Both the position numbers and the translations under genes were made by a program. A DNA stretch of 25,283 nucleotides. It comes from an uncultured Selenomonadales bacterium (lineage in GTDB: Bacteria; Bacillota; Negativicutes; Selenomonadales; Selenomonadaceae). The DNA is taken from contig CALFJC010000106.1 in the NCBI GenBank assembly GCA_937877655.1, forward strand, positions 1 through 25,283, read 5' to 3'. This document shows, in pieces, positions 7,190-13,641 of this stretch. The notes under the pieces are model-generated. The model saw only the letters and a program-made list of their open reading frames with translations, was not told the origin of the DNA and did not search any database. The stretch's first letter is position 1. Every line of letters starts with the position of its first letter.

Positions 7190-8012
7190 AAAGTGGCTTG
7201 CGACTTTTCGCGAATCAATTAACGAATACGGCTATTACACCGACTTTGCAAAAGTTTACGAGAACGCCGCACGGTTGAAGGTTGAGATTAACATTTTAAA
7301 TTCACTGGTCGGCGCGAAAAATATCGAACAAGATTTTGAAAATTTGTTGGCGAAATATCCCGAATGTTTGAAGGCGATTCCGATTATTTTGGCTGTCCGC
7401 GCAGAGGAAATTTTTTGTCGCGATACAAATTACCGCTTCGATAAAAAAATTCAGAGCGTCGAGCAGTACAAATATTTCATGCGGCAAACGGGGCTTTTTG
7501 ATCTTTTGCAAAATCGCATTGTCTCCAATTTGTATGATTATGTGACGGGAATTGAAGTCGGACTCGATTCAAACGGGCGCAAAAATCGCGGCGGACATCA
7601 AATGGAAAATCTTGTCGAAAAATTTTTGATTGAGGCGGGCGTCACTTATCATAAGGAAATTTATCTTTCCGAAGTGGAAAAAATGTTCGGGCTTGATTTG
7701 TCTGCAATATCGGCGGAAGGAACTTCAACCAAGCGTTTTGATTTTGTCGTTGAGTCGGCGAAGAAAATTTTTGGCATTGAGACGAATTTTTATGCGAGCG
7801 GCGGCTCCAAGCTCAATGAAACTGCGCGGAGTTACAAAATGATTGCCGAAGAGGCGAAAAACATTGGCGGCTTTAAATTCGTTTGGATAACGGACGGCGG
7901 CGGTTGGCAAAAAGCCAAGAAAAATTTGAAAGAAACTTTTCTTGTCCTCGATACGTTGTATAATATTCAGGATTTGGAGGACGGGATTTTTCGGGAGCTT
8001 TTCAATGAATGA
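7167..8012 (+). CDS. DpnII-like type II restriction endonuclease (predicted GATC)
   Basis: Predicted to cut unmethylated GATC. The 281-residue product resembles DpnII (DpnB) along its length: YYTDFAKVY near the N-terminus, FDLLQNRIVSNLYDYVTGIE around 111-130, a NGRKNRGG segment, and GSKLNETARSYKMIAEEAK at about 213-231. A likely PD-(D/E)XK-type active site is D192 in KRFDFVV with E205 and N207 in IETNFY. AAGGAG lies 8-10 nt before ATG 7167, inside the methylase gene, so the two are coupled. Its own end overlaps the next gene, a glycosyltransferase, by 8 bp. The full-length frame and intact motifs suggest it is functional. The specificity is inferred from family resemblance. Confidence 0.92.
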   Translation: MPANRNFEKWLATFRESINEYGYYTDFAKVYENAARLKVEINILNSLVGAKNIEQDFENLLAKYPECLKAIPIILAVRAEEIFCRDTNYRFDKKIQSVEQYKYFMRQTGLFDLLQNRIVSNLYDYVTGIEVGLDSNGRKNRGGHQMENLVEKFLIEAGVTYHKEIYLSEVEKMFGLDLSAISAEGTSTKRFDFVVESAKKIFGIETNFYASGGSKLNETARSYKMIAEEAKNIGGFKFVWITDGGGWQKAKKNLKETFLVLDTLYNIQDLEDGIFRELFNE

Positions 8013-8736
8013 ACGTGTAGAAATTTTGGGAGTCGAAGTTGACGCGGTAACAATGGCGCAGGCGGTCGAGCGCGTGATAAAATTAATCGGCGAAAAGAAA
8101 TCGTCGTTGGTGGCGACAGCGAATGCGGAAATGTTATTGCGGGCGACGCACGACGAAGATTTGAAAAATATTTTGAACGCGGCGGAATTGGTTGTGCCGG
8201 ACGGCGCGGGGACGGTTTGGGCGGCGAGACATCTCGGAAAAAAAATGCCCGAAAGAGTCGCGGGCTTTGATTTGGTTCAGGAGCTGATGAAACTTGCGCC
8301 TGCGCGGGATATAAAATTTTTTTTATTCGGAGCCGCGCCGGGCATAGCCGATAAAGCCAAACTCAAAGCCGAGCAACTTTATCCCGGAATAAAAATCGTC
8401 GGCACACGCAACGGCTATTTCAAACCCGAAGACGAGCCCGAAATAATTTCGCAGATAAAAAATTCCCGCGCAGATATTTTGTTGGCGGCATTGGGCGTTC
8501 CGAAGCAGGAGAAATGGCTTTTCAAATATAAAAATGAACTTCAAATTCCCGTGTCAATCGGAGTGGGCGGCACTTTCGACGTAATGGCGGGCGTTGTCAA
8601 GCGTGCGCCGTTGTGGATGCAAAAAGCGCGTCTCGAATGGCTTTTCAGAGCAATGTTGCAACCGAGCCGCGCAGGAAGATTAATCGCCTTGCCGAAATTT
8701 GTTCTTAAAGTTCATAAGCAAAAGATAAATAGATGA
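8005..8736 (+). CDS. WecG/TagA/CpsF-family N-acetylmannosamine-type glycosyltransferase
   Basis: A GT26-family glycosyltransferase. Members transfer ManNAc or ManNAcA to undecaprenyl-PP-GlcNAc in enterobacterial common antigen or wall teichoic acid synthesis. In a diderm Firmicute the acceptor is likely a surface polysaccharide precursor, which is inference. Motifs are T38 in TANAE, D66 in VVPDGAGTVW (matching the catalytic Thr and Asp of TagA), GVPKQEKW, GVGGTFDVMAG and a basic C-terminus (PKFVLKVHKQKINR) that could touch the membrane. Length is 243 residues, normal for the family. ATG 8005 was chosen because GGGAG at 7993-7997 lies 7 nt upstream. It overlaps the endonuclease stop by 8 bp, which ties a housekeeping-type gene to the defence block. 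Confidence 0.92.
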   Translation: MNERVEILGVEVDAVTMAQAVERVIKLIGEKKSSLVATANAEMLLRATHDEDLKNILNAAELVVPDGAGTVWAARHLGKKMPERVAGFDLVQELMKLAPARDIKFFLFGAAPGIADKAKLKAEQLYPGIKIVGTRNGYFKPEDEPEIISQIKNSRADILLAALGVPKQEKWLFKYKNELQIPVSIGVGGTFDVMAGVVKRAPLWMQKARLEWLFRAMLQPSRAGRLIALPKFVLKVHKQKINR

Positions 8737-8749
8737 AATCACTAAGCTA

Positions 8750-8841
8750 GCAATGCGCAGCGTTGCGTACAACCGCGGTAATTTGCTCCGAAAAATTTTT
8801 TCATTGGAGCGCGACCGCTGTTTGCTACTTTTCAAAAGTAG
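8750..8841 (+). repeat. Three successive inverted repeats between the glycosyltransferase and psd
   Basis: GCAATGC (8750-8756) pairs with GCGTTGC (8760-8766). GCGGT (8775-8779) with ACCGC (8814-8818) encloses GCTCC (8785-8789) with GGAGC (8806-8810). CTACTTTT (8825-8832) pairs with AAAAGTAG (8834-8841). The last arm runs into TAGGAG (8839-8844), the only Shine-Dalgarno candidate for psd, so folding could limit translation. No T-run follows any stem. The CTACTTTT/AAAAGTAG ends recur in the element at 13467-13500. Confidence 0.65.
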
Positions 8842-8855
8842 GAGCGTGAAAAATT

Positions 8856-9482
8856 TTGAGCATAATCAAAGAGGGATTTTATTTCGCGGGCGTCGCGCTC
8901 CTTATCGCGCTTTTTCTCGGCGTATTGCTTCATCCCTACGCCGCGATTTTGCCCGCCGTTATCGCCTGCTACTGCATTTATTTTTTTAGAAATCCCAATC
9001 GGAAAATTCCCGCCGATGAAAATTTAATCGTCTCGCCCGCCGACGGTACCGTCCAAGACGTTGTGGACGTTGAGAGCGATGATTTTATAAAATCGCCCTG
9101 CCGCAAGGTTATAATTTTTTTGTCGGTCTTTGATGTTCATGTTAATCGCAGTCCGATAGCGGGAGAAATTAAAATTCAGAAATACATTTGCGGCAGATTT
9201 CGTCCCGCTTACAAAGATTCTGTCGGCTTTGAGAACGAACGGCATTTAATCGGTATTGAAAACGAAAAACTTCGCGTGACGGTTACGCAAGTCGCGGGGA
9301 TTTTGGCGCGGCGAATTGTCAGCTGGGTTACGCTTGACGACAAACTTGAGAAGGGCGAACTTTACGGCTTGATTCGTTTCGGCTCGTGCACTGAAATTGT
9401 TATGCCCGACAATGTCGAAGTTTTGGTTAAGAAAGGCGACAAAGTGCGTGGCGGTGAATCGATTATCGGTAAAATAAAATGA
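8856..9482 (+). CDS. psd: Phosphatidylserine decarboxylase (short form)
   Basis: Decarboxylates phosphatidylserine to phosphatidylethanolamine at the inner membrane, following the PssA reaction encoded next door. It is a pyruvoyl enzyme made by self-cleavage. The cleavage site should be G176-S177 in IRFGSCTE near the C-terminus. Other family motifs are YFFRNPNRK (42-50), SPADGTV (60-66) and FLSVFDVHVNRSPIAG (88-102). Two hydrophobic segments are visible near residues 10-42. The 208-residue length fits the short class rather than the longer E. coli type. The start is a TTG: an in-frame TGA at 8847-8849 excludes anything earlier, and TAGGAG lies 11 nt upstream. The inverted repeats just upstream may modulate it. 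It is followed after 10 nt by pssA. Confidence 0.94.
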   Translation: MSIIKEGFYFAGVALLIALFLGVLLHPYAAILPAVIACYCIYFFRNPNRKIPADENLIVSPADGTVQDVVDVESDDFIKSPCRKVIIFLSVFDVHVNRSPIAGEIKIQKYICGRFRPAYKDSVGFENERHLIGIENEKLRVTVTQVAGILARRIVSWVTLDDKLEKGELYGLIRFGSCTEIVMPDNVEVLVKKGDKVRGGESIIGKIK

Positions 9483-9492
9483 GGTGGCGTAA

Positions 9493-10200
9493 ATGAAATG
9501 GCTACTCCCAAACCTGTGTACGGCGGCAAATTTATTTTTCGGAATGCTTTCAATCCTTTCAACTTATGAGGGAAATTTTTTTTATGCGTCGGTGTTCATA
9601 TTGCTCGCGCTGATAGCCGACGGCATGGACGGCAGAGTTGCCCGCGCTCTTAACGCCGCCTCCGAACTCGGCAAGGAAATGGATTCTCTTTGTGATTTGG
9701 GCTCGTTCGGAGTCGCGCCCGCATTTTTGGCTTACGCTTTCTGTATGCACAATTTCGGAATGCTCGGCAAGGCGGCGGCGATAATTTTTGCTTTATGCGG
9801 CATGTGGCGGCTTGCAAGATTCAACGTCAATACAAACGTTGTTCACGGCTTTTTTATGGGCTTGGCAATTCCGGCGGGCGGCTGTATCGTGGCGACGACG
9901 ACGCTTTTATTTTTGGCAAAGGACATTCATCCCGAAAACTTCGGACTCGTTTACCCGATAACGATTATAATCGTGGCGTATTTGATGGTCAGTCACGTCC
10001 ATTATCCGAATTTCAAAGGCGACGGCGGCGAAAAAATTTTCCTCGCGGCAAAAATCTGCGCGGCGGCAATTTTTGGCGCAATAATTTTCTTGACAAAAGA
10101 ATTTCCGATTCAAGGCGTGTTGACTGCGATTTTCTCAACCTATGCAATTTTCGGGATAATAAATTCGCTGATAACTTTGATGACGCGAGATAAATTGTGA
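9493..10200 (+). CDS. pssA: CDP-diacylglycerol--serine O-phosphatidyltransferase
   Basis: Makes phosphatidylserine from CDP-diacylglycerol and serine; Psd then converts it to phosphatidylethanolamine. The CDP-alcohol phosphotransferase motif (DGx2ARx8Gx3Dx3D) is complete: D46, G47, A50, R51, G60, D64 and D68. The 235-residue protein is strongly hydrophobic, with about 6-8 membrane segments, as expected for an integral membrane enzyme of the Bacillus/non-E. coli type. GAGGTG, overlapping the psd stop, lies just before ATG 9493, so psd and pssA form a two-gene unit. A bidirectional terminator follows within 10 nt. Confidence 0.96.
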   Translation: MKWLLPNLCTAANLFFGMLSILSTYEGNFFYASVFILLALIADGMDGRVARALNAASELGKEMDSLCDLGSFGVAPAFLAYAFCMHNFGMLGKAAAIIFALCGMWRLARFNVNTNVVHGFFMGLAIPAGGCIVATTTLLFLAKDIHPENFGLVYPITIIIVAYLMVSHVHYPNFKGDGGEKIFLAAKICAAAIFGAIIFLTKEFPIQGVLTAIFSTYAIFGIINSLITLMTRDKL

Positions 10201-10206
10201 AAACAA

Positions 10207-10242
10207 AAAATCCCGACTGACATTCGGTCGGGAAATTTTTTT
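10207..10242. terminator. Bidirectional terminator between pssA and the minus-strand pair
   Basis: TCCCGACTG pairs with CGGTCGGGA around a short loop. The plus strand has a T-run after it (10235-10242) and an A-run before it (10201-10210), so it can stop transcription both from pssA and from the convergent minus-strand genes. Confidence 0.93.
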
Positions 10243-10264
10243 GTTTCGAGTTTTGAAATGGATT

Positions 10265-10564
10265 TTACTTCAATGCTGAAATTAATAAACCGCCGACTGC
10301 GACGACGATTGCACTAAAACCTACAACCGCCGCTATCGTAAGGTTATGAATTTGATTCGTAAGGCTGTTGAACTTTGAATCAATCTTCGCTTCCAATGCT
10401 TTTCTGTCGGCGTCTTGTCTGTCTTGTAAGCGTCTAATGTCTTCACGTTGCTGTTTTGCTTCTTCAAGAAGTGAATCGACTTTAGCCATTGTCGTTGCAA
10501 ATTGCTGTTCAAGTGTCGAGAATCTTGTTTCGAGTTTTTCAACTCGTTCTTCCGGTGTCGCCAT
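10265..10564 (-). CDS. Small coiled-coil protein with C-terminal membrane anchor
   Basis: Function not recognised. The 99-residue product is charged and heptad-like from about residue 3 to 72 (for example VEKLETRFSTLEQQF and KVDSLLEEAKQQREDIRRL), predicting a long coiled coil. It ends in one hydrophobic helix (about 74-97, IAAVVGFSAIVVAVGGLLI), so it should be tail-anchored in the inner membrane. The layout resembles small phage- or XhlA-like coiled-coil/holin-associated proteins, but that is only a resemblance of form. The upstream gene ends 2 nt before its ATG; GGCGG in that gene's end may be its ribosome site. The pair is transcribed from the promoter at 10960-10988. Confidence 0.75.
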   Translation of the reverse strand: MATPEERVEKLETRFSTLEQQFATTMAKVDSLLEEAKQQREDIRRLQDRQDADRKALEAKIDSKFNSLTNQIHNLTIAAVVGFSAIVVAVGGLLISALK

Positions 10565-10566
10565 TT

Positions 10567-10932
10567 TTAATCACCGCCTTTCGAGTTTTGAGCATTAAAA
10601 TTCTGAATCAGCTTTAAGAAAAGCTTTTGAGTTTCGACGGGCAACTTGTTAAATTCGGCGAGCAAATTTTTCTCGGCTGTCGAAAGTTTTTCGGGTTGTT
10701 GTGCCGGTGTTGATATGGCGGCTTGGTCGACAAGCGAAAGGTTTTCGGTTGAGCGACGGGCGATAAATTCTTCGACGGCGTTTTGAATCAGCTTTGACAA
10801 GCTTAGATTTAATTCTGTTGCCGACGTCCTGTAAAAGTTTCCTTTGTCTTTTGAAACTTCCGCCGCAATTAAAGTTCGTTTCTCCCGTTGATATTTTGCT
10901 TTCGCTAATTTTTGCGCATTTGATATTGCCAT
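10567..10932 (-). CDS. Small ribbon-helix-helix-like protein
   Basis: The 121-residue product has a basic N-terminus (QKLAKAKYQREKR), then a strand-like TLIAAEVSKDKG and two helices ending NLSLSKLIQNAVEEFIARR. That is the pattern of a MetJ/Arc-type ribbon-helix-helix DNA-binding domain. A Pro/Gln linker at about 70-80 leads to a second helical part (STAEKNLLAEFNKL...). Such proteins act as repressors, antitoxins or plasmid/phage regulators; which applies here cannot be told. GAGGA lies about 9 nt before the ATG. It is first in a two-gene minus-strand unit with a good promoter. A DNA-binding role is inferred from fold-like pattern only. Confidence 0.7.
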   Translation of the reverse strand: MAISNAQKLAKAKYQREKRTLIAAEVSKDKGNFYRTSATELNLSLSKLIQNAVEEFIARRSTENLSLVDQAAISTPAQQPEKLSTAEKNLLAEFNKLPVETQKLFLKLIQNFNAQNSKGGD

Positions 10933-10959
10933 TTTTGTTTTCCTCTCAAAATTTTTTTA

Positions 10960-10988
10960 AATATATCACAAACCTTTTAGGTATTCAA
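10960..10988 (-). promoter_or_regulatory. Promoter of the minus-strand two-gene unit
   Basis: Read on the minus strand, TTGAAT (10983-10988) and TATATT (10960-10965) are separated by exactly 17 bp. The start of the ribbon-helix-helix gene lies 27 bp downstream of the -10 box. Confidence 0.72.
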
Positions 10989-10997
10989 GAAGATTAA

Positions 10998-11031
10998 AGG
11001 GCGGCAAAAATTTTGTCGCTCTTGTTTTTTT
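10998..11031 (+). terminator. Plus-strand terminator without an upstream plus-strand gene
   Basis: GGGCGGCAAAA pairs with TTTTGTCGCTC (G-T pairs included), followed by TTGTTTTTTT. The polarity is plus strand, but the genes immediately upstream are on the minus strand and pssA already has its own terminator. It may be a relic of the layout before the minus-strand pair arrived, or may end an unseen small or antisense transcript. It insulates the penicillin-binding protein gene. Confidence 0.6.
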
Positions 11032-11057
11032 GTAGACGCGGGAAATAAATTTATGAT
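11030..11057 (+). promoter_or_regulatory. Weak candidate promoter for the penicillin-binding protein gene
   Basis: TATGAT (11052-11057) is a fair -10 box. The best -35, TTGTAG at 11030-11035, matches only half of the consensus with a 16-bp spacer. The position between the terminator and the AGGAGG ribosome site makes a promoter here likely, but the exact boxes are uncertain. Confidence 0.35.
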
Positions 11058-11085
11058 AAGATAAGCGGCGTTTAGGAGGGATTAT

Positions 11086-13380
11086 ATGGGCAGGACAGAT
11101 TTGGGAGGCGGCGAGCAACCGCAAACGCCGAAGAAAAAATCTTCAACGTTCCTGAAAATTTTTATCGGACTAATAATTTTTATAATCGTAATGGCGGTCG
11201 GCGTGGGTATCGGCTTTGTGACAGCCAATTTAAACGTCAAAACGGATTTATCGAAAGAAATTTTGCCGCCGGCGTCGAGCCACATTTATGATTCTGTCGG
11301 CAACGAGATCGCGATAATTCATGCGACGGAAAATCGCGTTCCCGTCAAGATTGAGCAAATCCCCGGCGATTTGTTGAATGCCTTCGTTGCCATTGAGGAC
11401 AATCGCTTTTACGAACACAAGGGCGTTGACTTTCGCGGGCTTGCGCGGGCGGCTTACACAAACCTTGTCAGAGGAGAAATTGCCGAAGGCGGCTCGACGA
11501 TAACTCAACAGCTTGCAAAAAATGCTTATCTCACGCAGGAGCGAACGATTAAGAGAAAAATTCAGGAAGTATTTCTCGCGCTCCAACTTGAAAAGCAATA
11601 CACCAAGCAAGAAATTTTGGAGCTCTATCTGAATCAAATTTATTTCGGACAGGGAGCTTACGGCGTGCAGGCGGCGTCCAAAACTTATTTCGGAAAAAAT
11701 GTCGAGGATTTGACGCTTGGGGAATGCGCAATGTTGGCAGGCATCCCAAAGAGCCCGAATTATTATTCGCCGTTCAACAACATCAACGCCGCGATTGAAA
11801 GACGCAATACAGTTTTGGATCAAATGGTGAATTACGGCTATATCAATTACAGCCAATGCTACGAAGCCAAGAAAGCCGAACTTGTACTTGCGCCGCCAAA
11901 TGTTCCCGAAAAGCACAAGGACGCAATGTATTTTATCGAATACGTCACGCAACTTTTGGTTGACAGATACGGCGCGGACGCGGTTTACAAAGAAGGTTTG
12001 AAAGTTTACACGACGATTGATCTTGATTTGCAAAGAATGGCTGAAGAAGCTTTGATGATTTATCTGCCGGAATATTACACGGACGAAAACGGGATAGTTC
12101 AGCCGCAGGGAGCAATAGTCGCCATCGAGCCGAAAACAGGTTATATCAGAGCAATGGTCGGCGGACGCGGCACGGATCAATTCAATCGCGCCACAATGGC
12201 TGAACGTCAACCCGGCTCGGCATTTAAACCTTTTGTCTTCGTTGCGGGCTTGGAAAGCGGTTACACGCCCGACACAGTCATTGAAGACAGCCCGATAACG
12301 ATTGGCGATTGGTCGCCGCAAAATTACAGCAGACGTTTCAGCGGAAATGTTACGCTCCGAACGGTTGCGATTTTTTCAATGAACGTTCCGACTGTCAAAA
12401 TCGCACAGGCACTCGGCATTGACAAGGCGATTTATTATGCGCAGGAAATGGGTATTTCGACTTTCGTTCTTGAAGGAGATCCGAGCGATACAAATCTTGC
12501 GGCATCATTGGGCGGCTTGACAAGGGGTGTTACTCCGCTTGAAATTGCTTCGGCTTATGGAACTTTTGCAAACAGCGGCGTCCACGTTCCGCACACGGCA
12601 ATTACAAAAGTTCTCGACCGCAACGGAAGCGAAATTTACAATGCGACTCCCGAAGGGCGGCAGGTTATCAGTCAAGAAAGTTGTGCCGATTTGACAAGCA
12701 TGTTGGAAGACGTAATTTTGAAGGGCACGGGCAAAGGCGCGGCAATCGGACGTCCTGCGGCGGGCAAGACGGGCACAACCAGCGATTATCACGACGCTTG
12801 GTTTGTAGGATACACGCCCGATCTTTCCGCGTCGGTTTGGATCGGTTGTGATGATAACAGCGAGCTTGACGGAATTACGGGCGGCGATTTGCCCGCAACC
12901 ATTTGGAGTCATTTTATGCAAAATGCTCTGCTAAATGTTCCCGTTCATGATTTTGATGAATTGGTTGTCGACAGACGCAGCAAGAAAAATGTTGTTACGG
13001 AAGTTCGCGACAACAGTTCTTCTTCGCGCCGCCGCGATTATTATGAAGATGATCCTGAACCACGCGGAAATTATCACGAGCCGAGTTATTACGAGCCTGA
13101 ACCTTCCTACAGCGAGCCGACTTATTATGAACCCGAACCTTCTTATTATGAACCTGAACCTTCTTATCGCGAGCCGGATTATACTCGCAAACCTGAAGGC
13201 GTCCCCGATTATGAACCCGAACCGATTCGCGAACCGGAGCCCGTCTATCATGAGCCCGAACCTGTTTATCATGAACCGGAGCCCGTTTATCGCGAGCCCG
13301 AACCTGTTTACAGCGAGCCCGCGCCCGCGATTGACGATGCGCCTTCACTTGACGACGAATCCTCCAAAGGAAGGAATTAG
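11086..13380 (+). CDS. Class A penicillin-binding protein (PBP1A type), bifunctional peptidoglycan synthase
   Basis: Polymerises lipid II and cross-links peptides on the outer face of the inner membrane. Domains in order: a short cytosolic basic N-terminus, one membrane anchor (about 22-46), a GT51 glycosyltransferase with catalytic E104 in AIEDNRFYEH plus GGSTITQQLAKN, and a transpeptidase. The transpeptidase has the three penicillin-binding motifs: S378-A-F-K381, S431-M-N433 and K561-T-G563. From about residue 645 to 764 there is a low-complexity tail rich in Glu, Pro and Tyr, with units such as EPEPSYYEPEPSY and EPVYHEPEP. The tail is not part of the enzyme core. AGGAGG lies about 7 nt before ATG 11086. 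It is a single-gene unit between a terminator and a structured intergenic region. mrcA/ponA would be the usual symbol; which one applies is not certain. Confidence 0.95.
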   Translation: MGRTDLGGGEQPQTPKKKSSTFLKIFIGLIIFIIVMAVGVGIGFVTANLNVKTDLSKEILPPASSHIYDSVGNEIAIIHATENRVPVKIEQIPGDLLNAFVAIEDNRFYEHKGVDFRGLARAAYTNLVRGEIAEGGSTITQQLAKNAYLTQERTIKRKIQEVFLALQLEKQYTKQEILELYLNQIYFGQGAYGVQAASKTYFGKNVEDLTLGECAMLAGIPKSPNYYSPFNNINAAIERRNTVLDQMVNYGYINYSQCYEAKKAELVLAPPNVPEKHKDAMYFIEYVTQLLVDRYGADAVYKEGLKVYTTIDLDLQRMAEEALMIYLPEYYTDENGIVQPQGAIVAIEPKTGYIRAMVGGRGTDQFNRATMAERQPGSAFKPFVFVAGLESGYTPDTVIEDSPITIGDWSPQNYSRRFSGNVTLRTVAIFSMNVPTVKIAQALGIDKAIYYAQEMGISTFVLEGDPSDTNLAASLGGLTRGVTPLEIASAYGTFANSGVHVPHTAITKVLDRNGSEIYNATPEGRQVISQESCADLTSMLEDVILKGTGKGAAIGRPAAGKTGTTSDYHDAWFVGYTPDLSASVWIGCDDNSELDGITGGDLPATIWSHFMQNALLNVPVHDFDELVVDRRSKKNVVTEVRDNSSSSRRRDYYEDDPEPRGNYHEPSYYEPEPSYSEPTYYEPEPSYYEPEPSYREPDYTRKPEGVPDYEPEPIREPEPVYHEPEPVYHEPEPVYREPEPVYSEPAPAIDDAPSLDDESSKGRN
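13057..13325 (+). repeat. In-frame degenerate repeats encoding the EPEP/Y tail of the penicillin-binding protein
   Basis: Short units encoding Glu-Pro-Glu-Pro plus Tyr and one or two variable residues repeat in frame about a dozen times. Codons for the same residues vary (GAACCC, GAGCCG, GAACCT), so the repeat is older at protein level than a recent slippage expansion, though repeat-number variation is plausible. Confidence 0.8.
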
Positions 13381-13466
13381 TGTCCCCTTTTTTCTAAAGT
13401 GGACTGCGCAAAACCATCTCGGCTACTCCTTCGGTTGAGTCAATCATGAAATTTATTTTTAGGATC

Positions 13467-13587
13467 TACTTTTTCTTTGCTTGTCCAAAGAAAAAGTAGC
13501 AAAAAGAAAAGACCCCTCGCAGGGGCGTTTCCGGCAAAGAAAACATCCTGTTTTCGTTGCCGGCGGGCGCACGTCCTGTGCGCCCGT
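13467..13587. repeat. Array of four back-to-back stem-loops (REP/MITE-like element)
   Basis: The 261-bp gap between the penicillin-binding protein gene and pilT holds four hairpins in a row. (1) A perfect 14-bp stem, 13467-13480 with 13487-13500. (2) CCCCT/AGGGG, 13514-13526. (3) 13532-13545 with 13551-13564, one mismatch, loop ATCCT. (4) CGGGCGCAC/GTGCGCCCG, 13565-13587, loop GTCCT. Loops 3 and 4 share TCCT. None is followed by a clean T-run, so this is not an ordinary terminator. The flanks 13381-13466 and 13588-13625 show nothing recognisable apart from the pilT ribosome site at 13626-13631. Confidence 0.75.
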
Positions 13588-13641
13588 GTCTTCACCACCC
13601 GCTGTTTTTTCTCATTCCCAACGCTTGAGGAGTAAAAATTT

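Noticed and set aside
8753..8989. 78-codon plus-strand frame upstream of and across psd
   Set aside because: Arg-rich out-of-frame translation through hairpins and into psd, with no ribosome site; psd itself is clear.
11248..12321. 357-codon minus-strand open frame opposite the penicillin-binding protein
   Set aside because: Basic, cysteine- and phenylalanine-rich shadow translation with no recognisable domain; the plus strand encodes a complete class A protein.
13467..13587. CRISPR array
   Set aside because: The stems are palindromes of different sequence, not direct repeats separated by unique spacers of constant length; no array was seen anywhere in the window.
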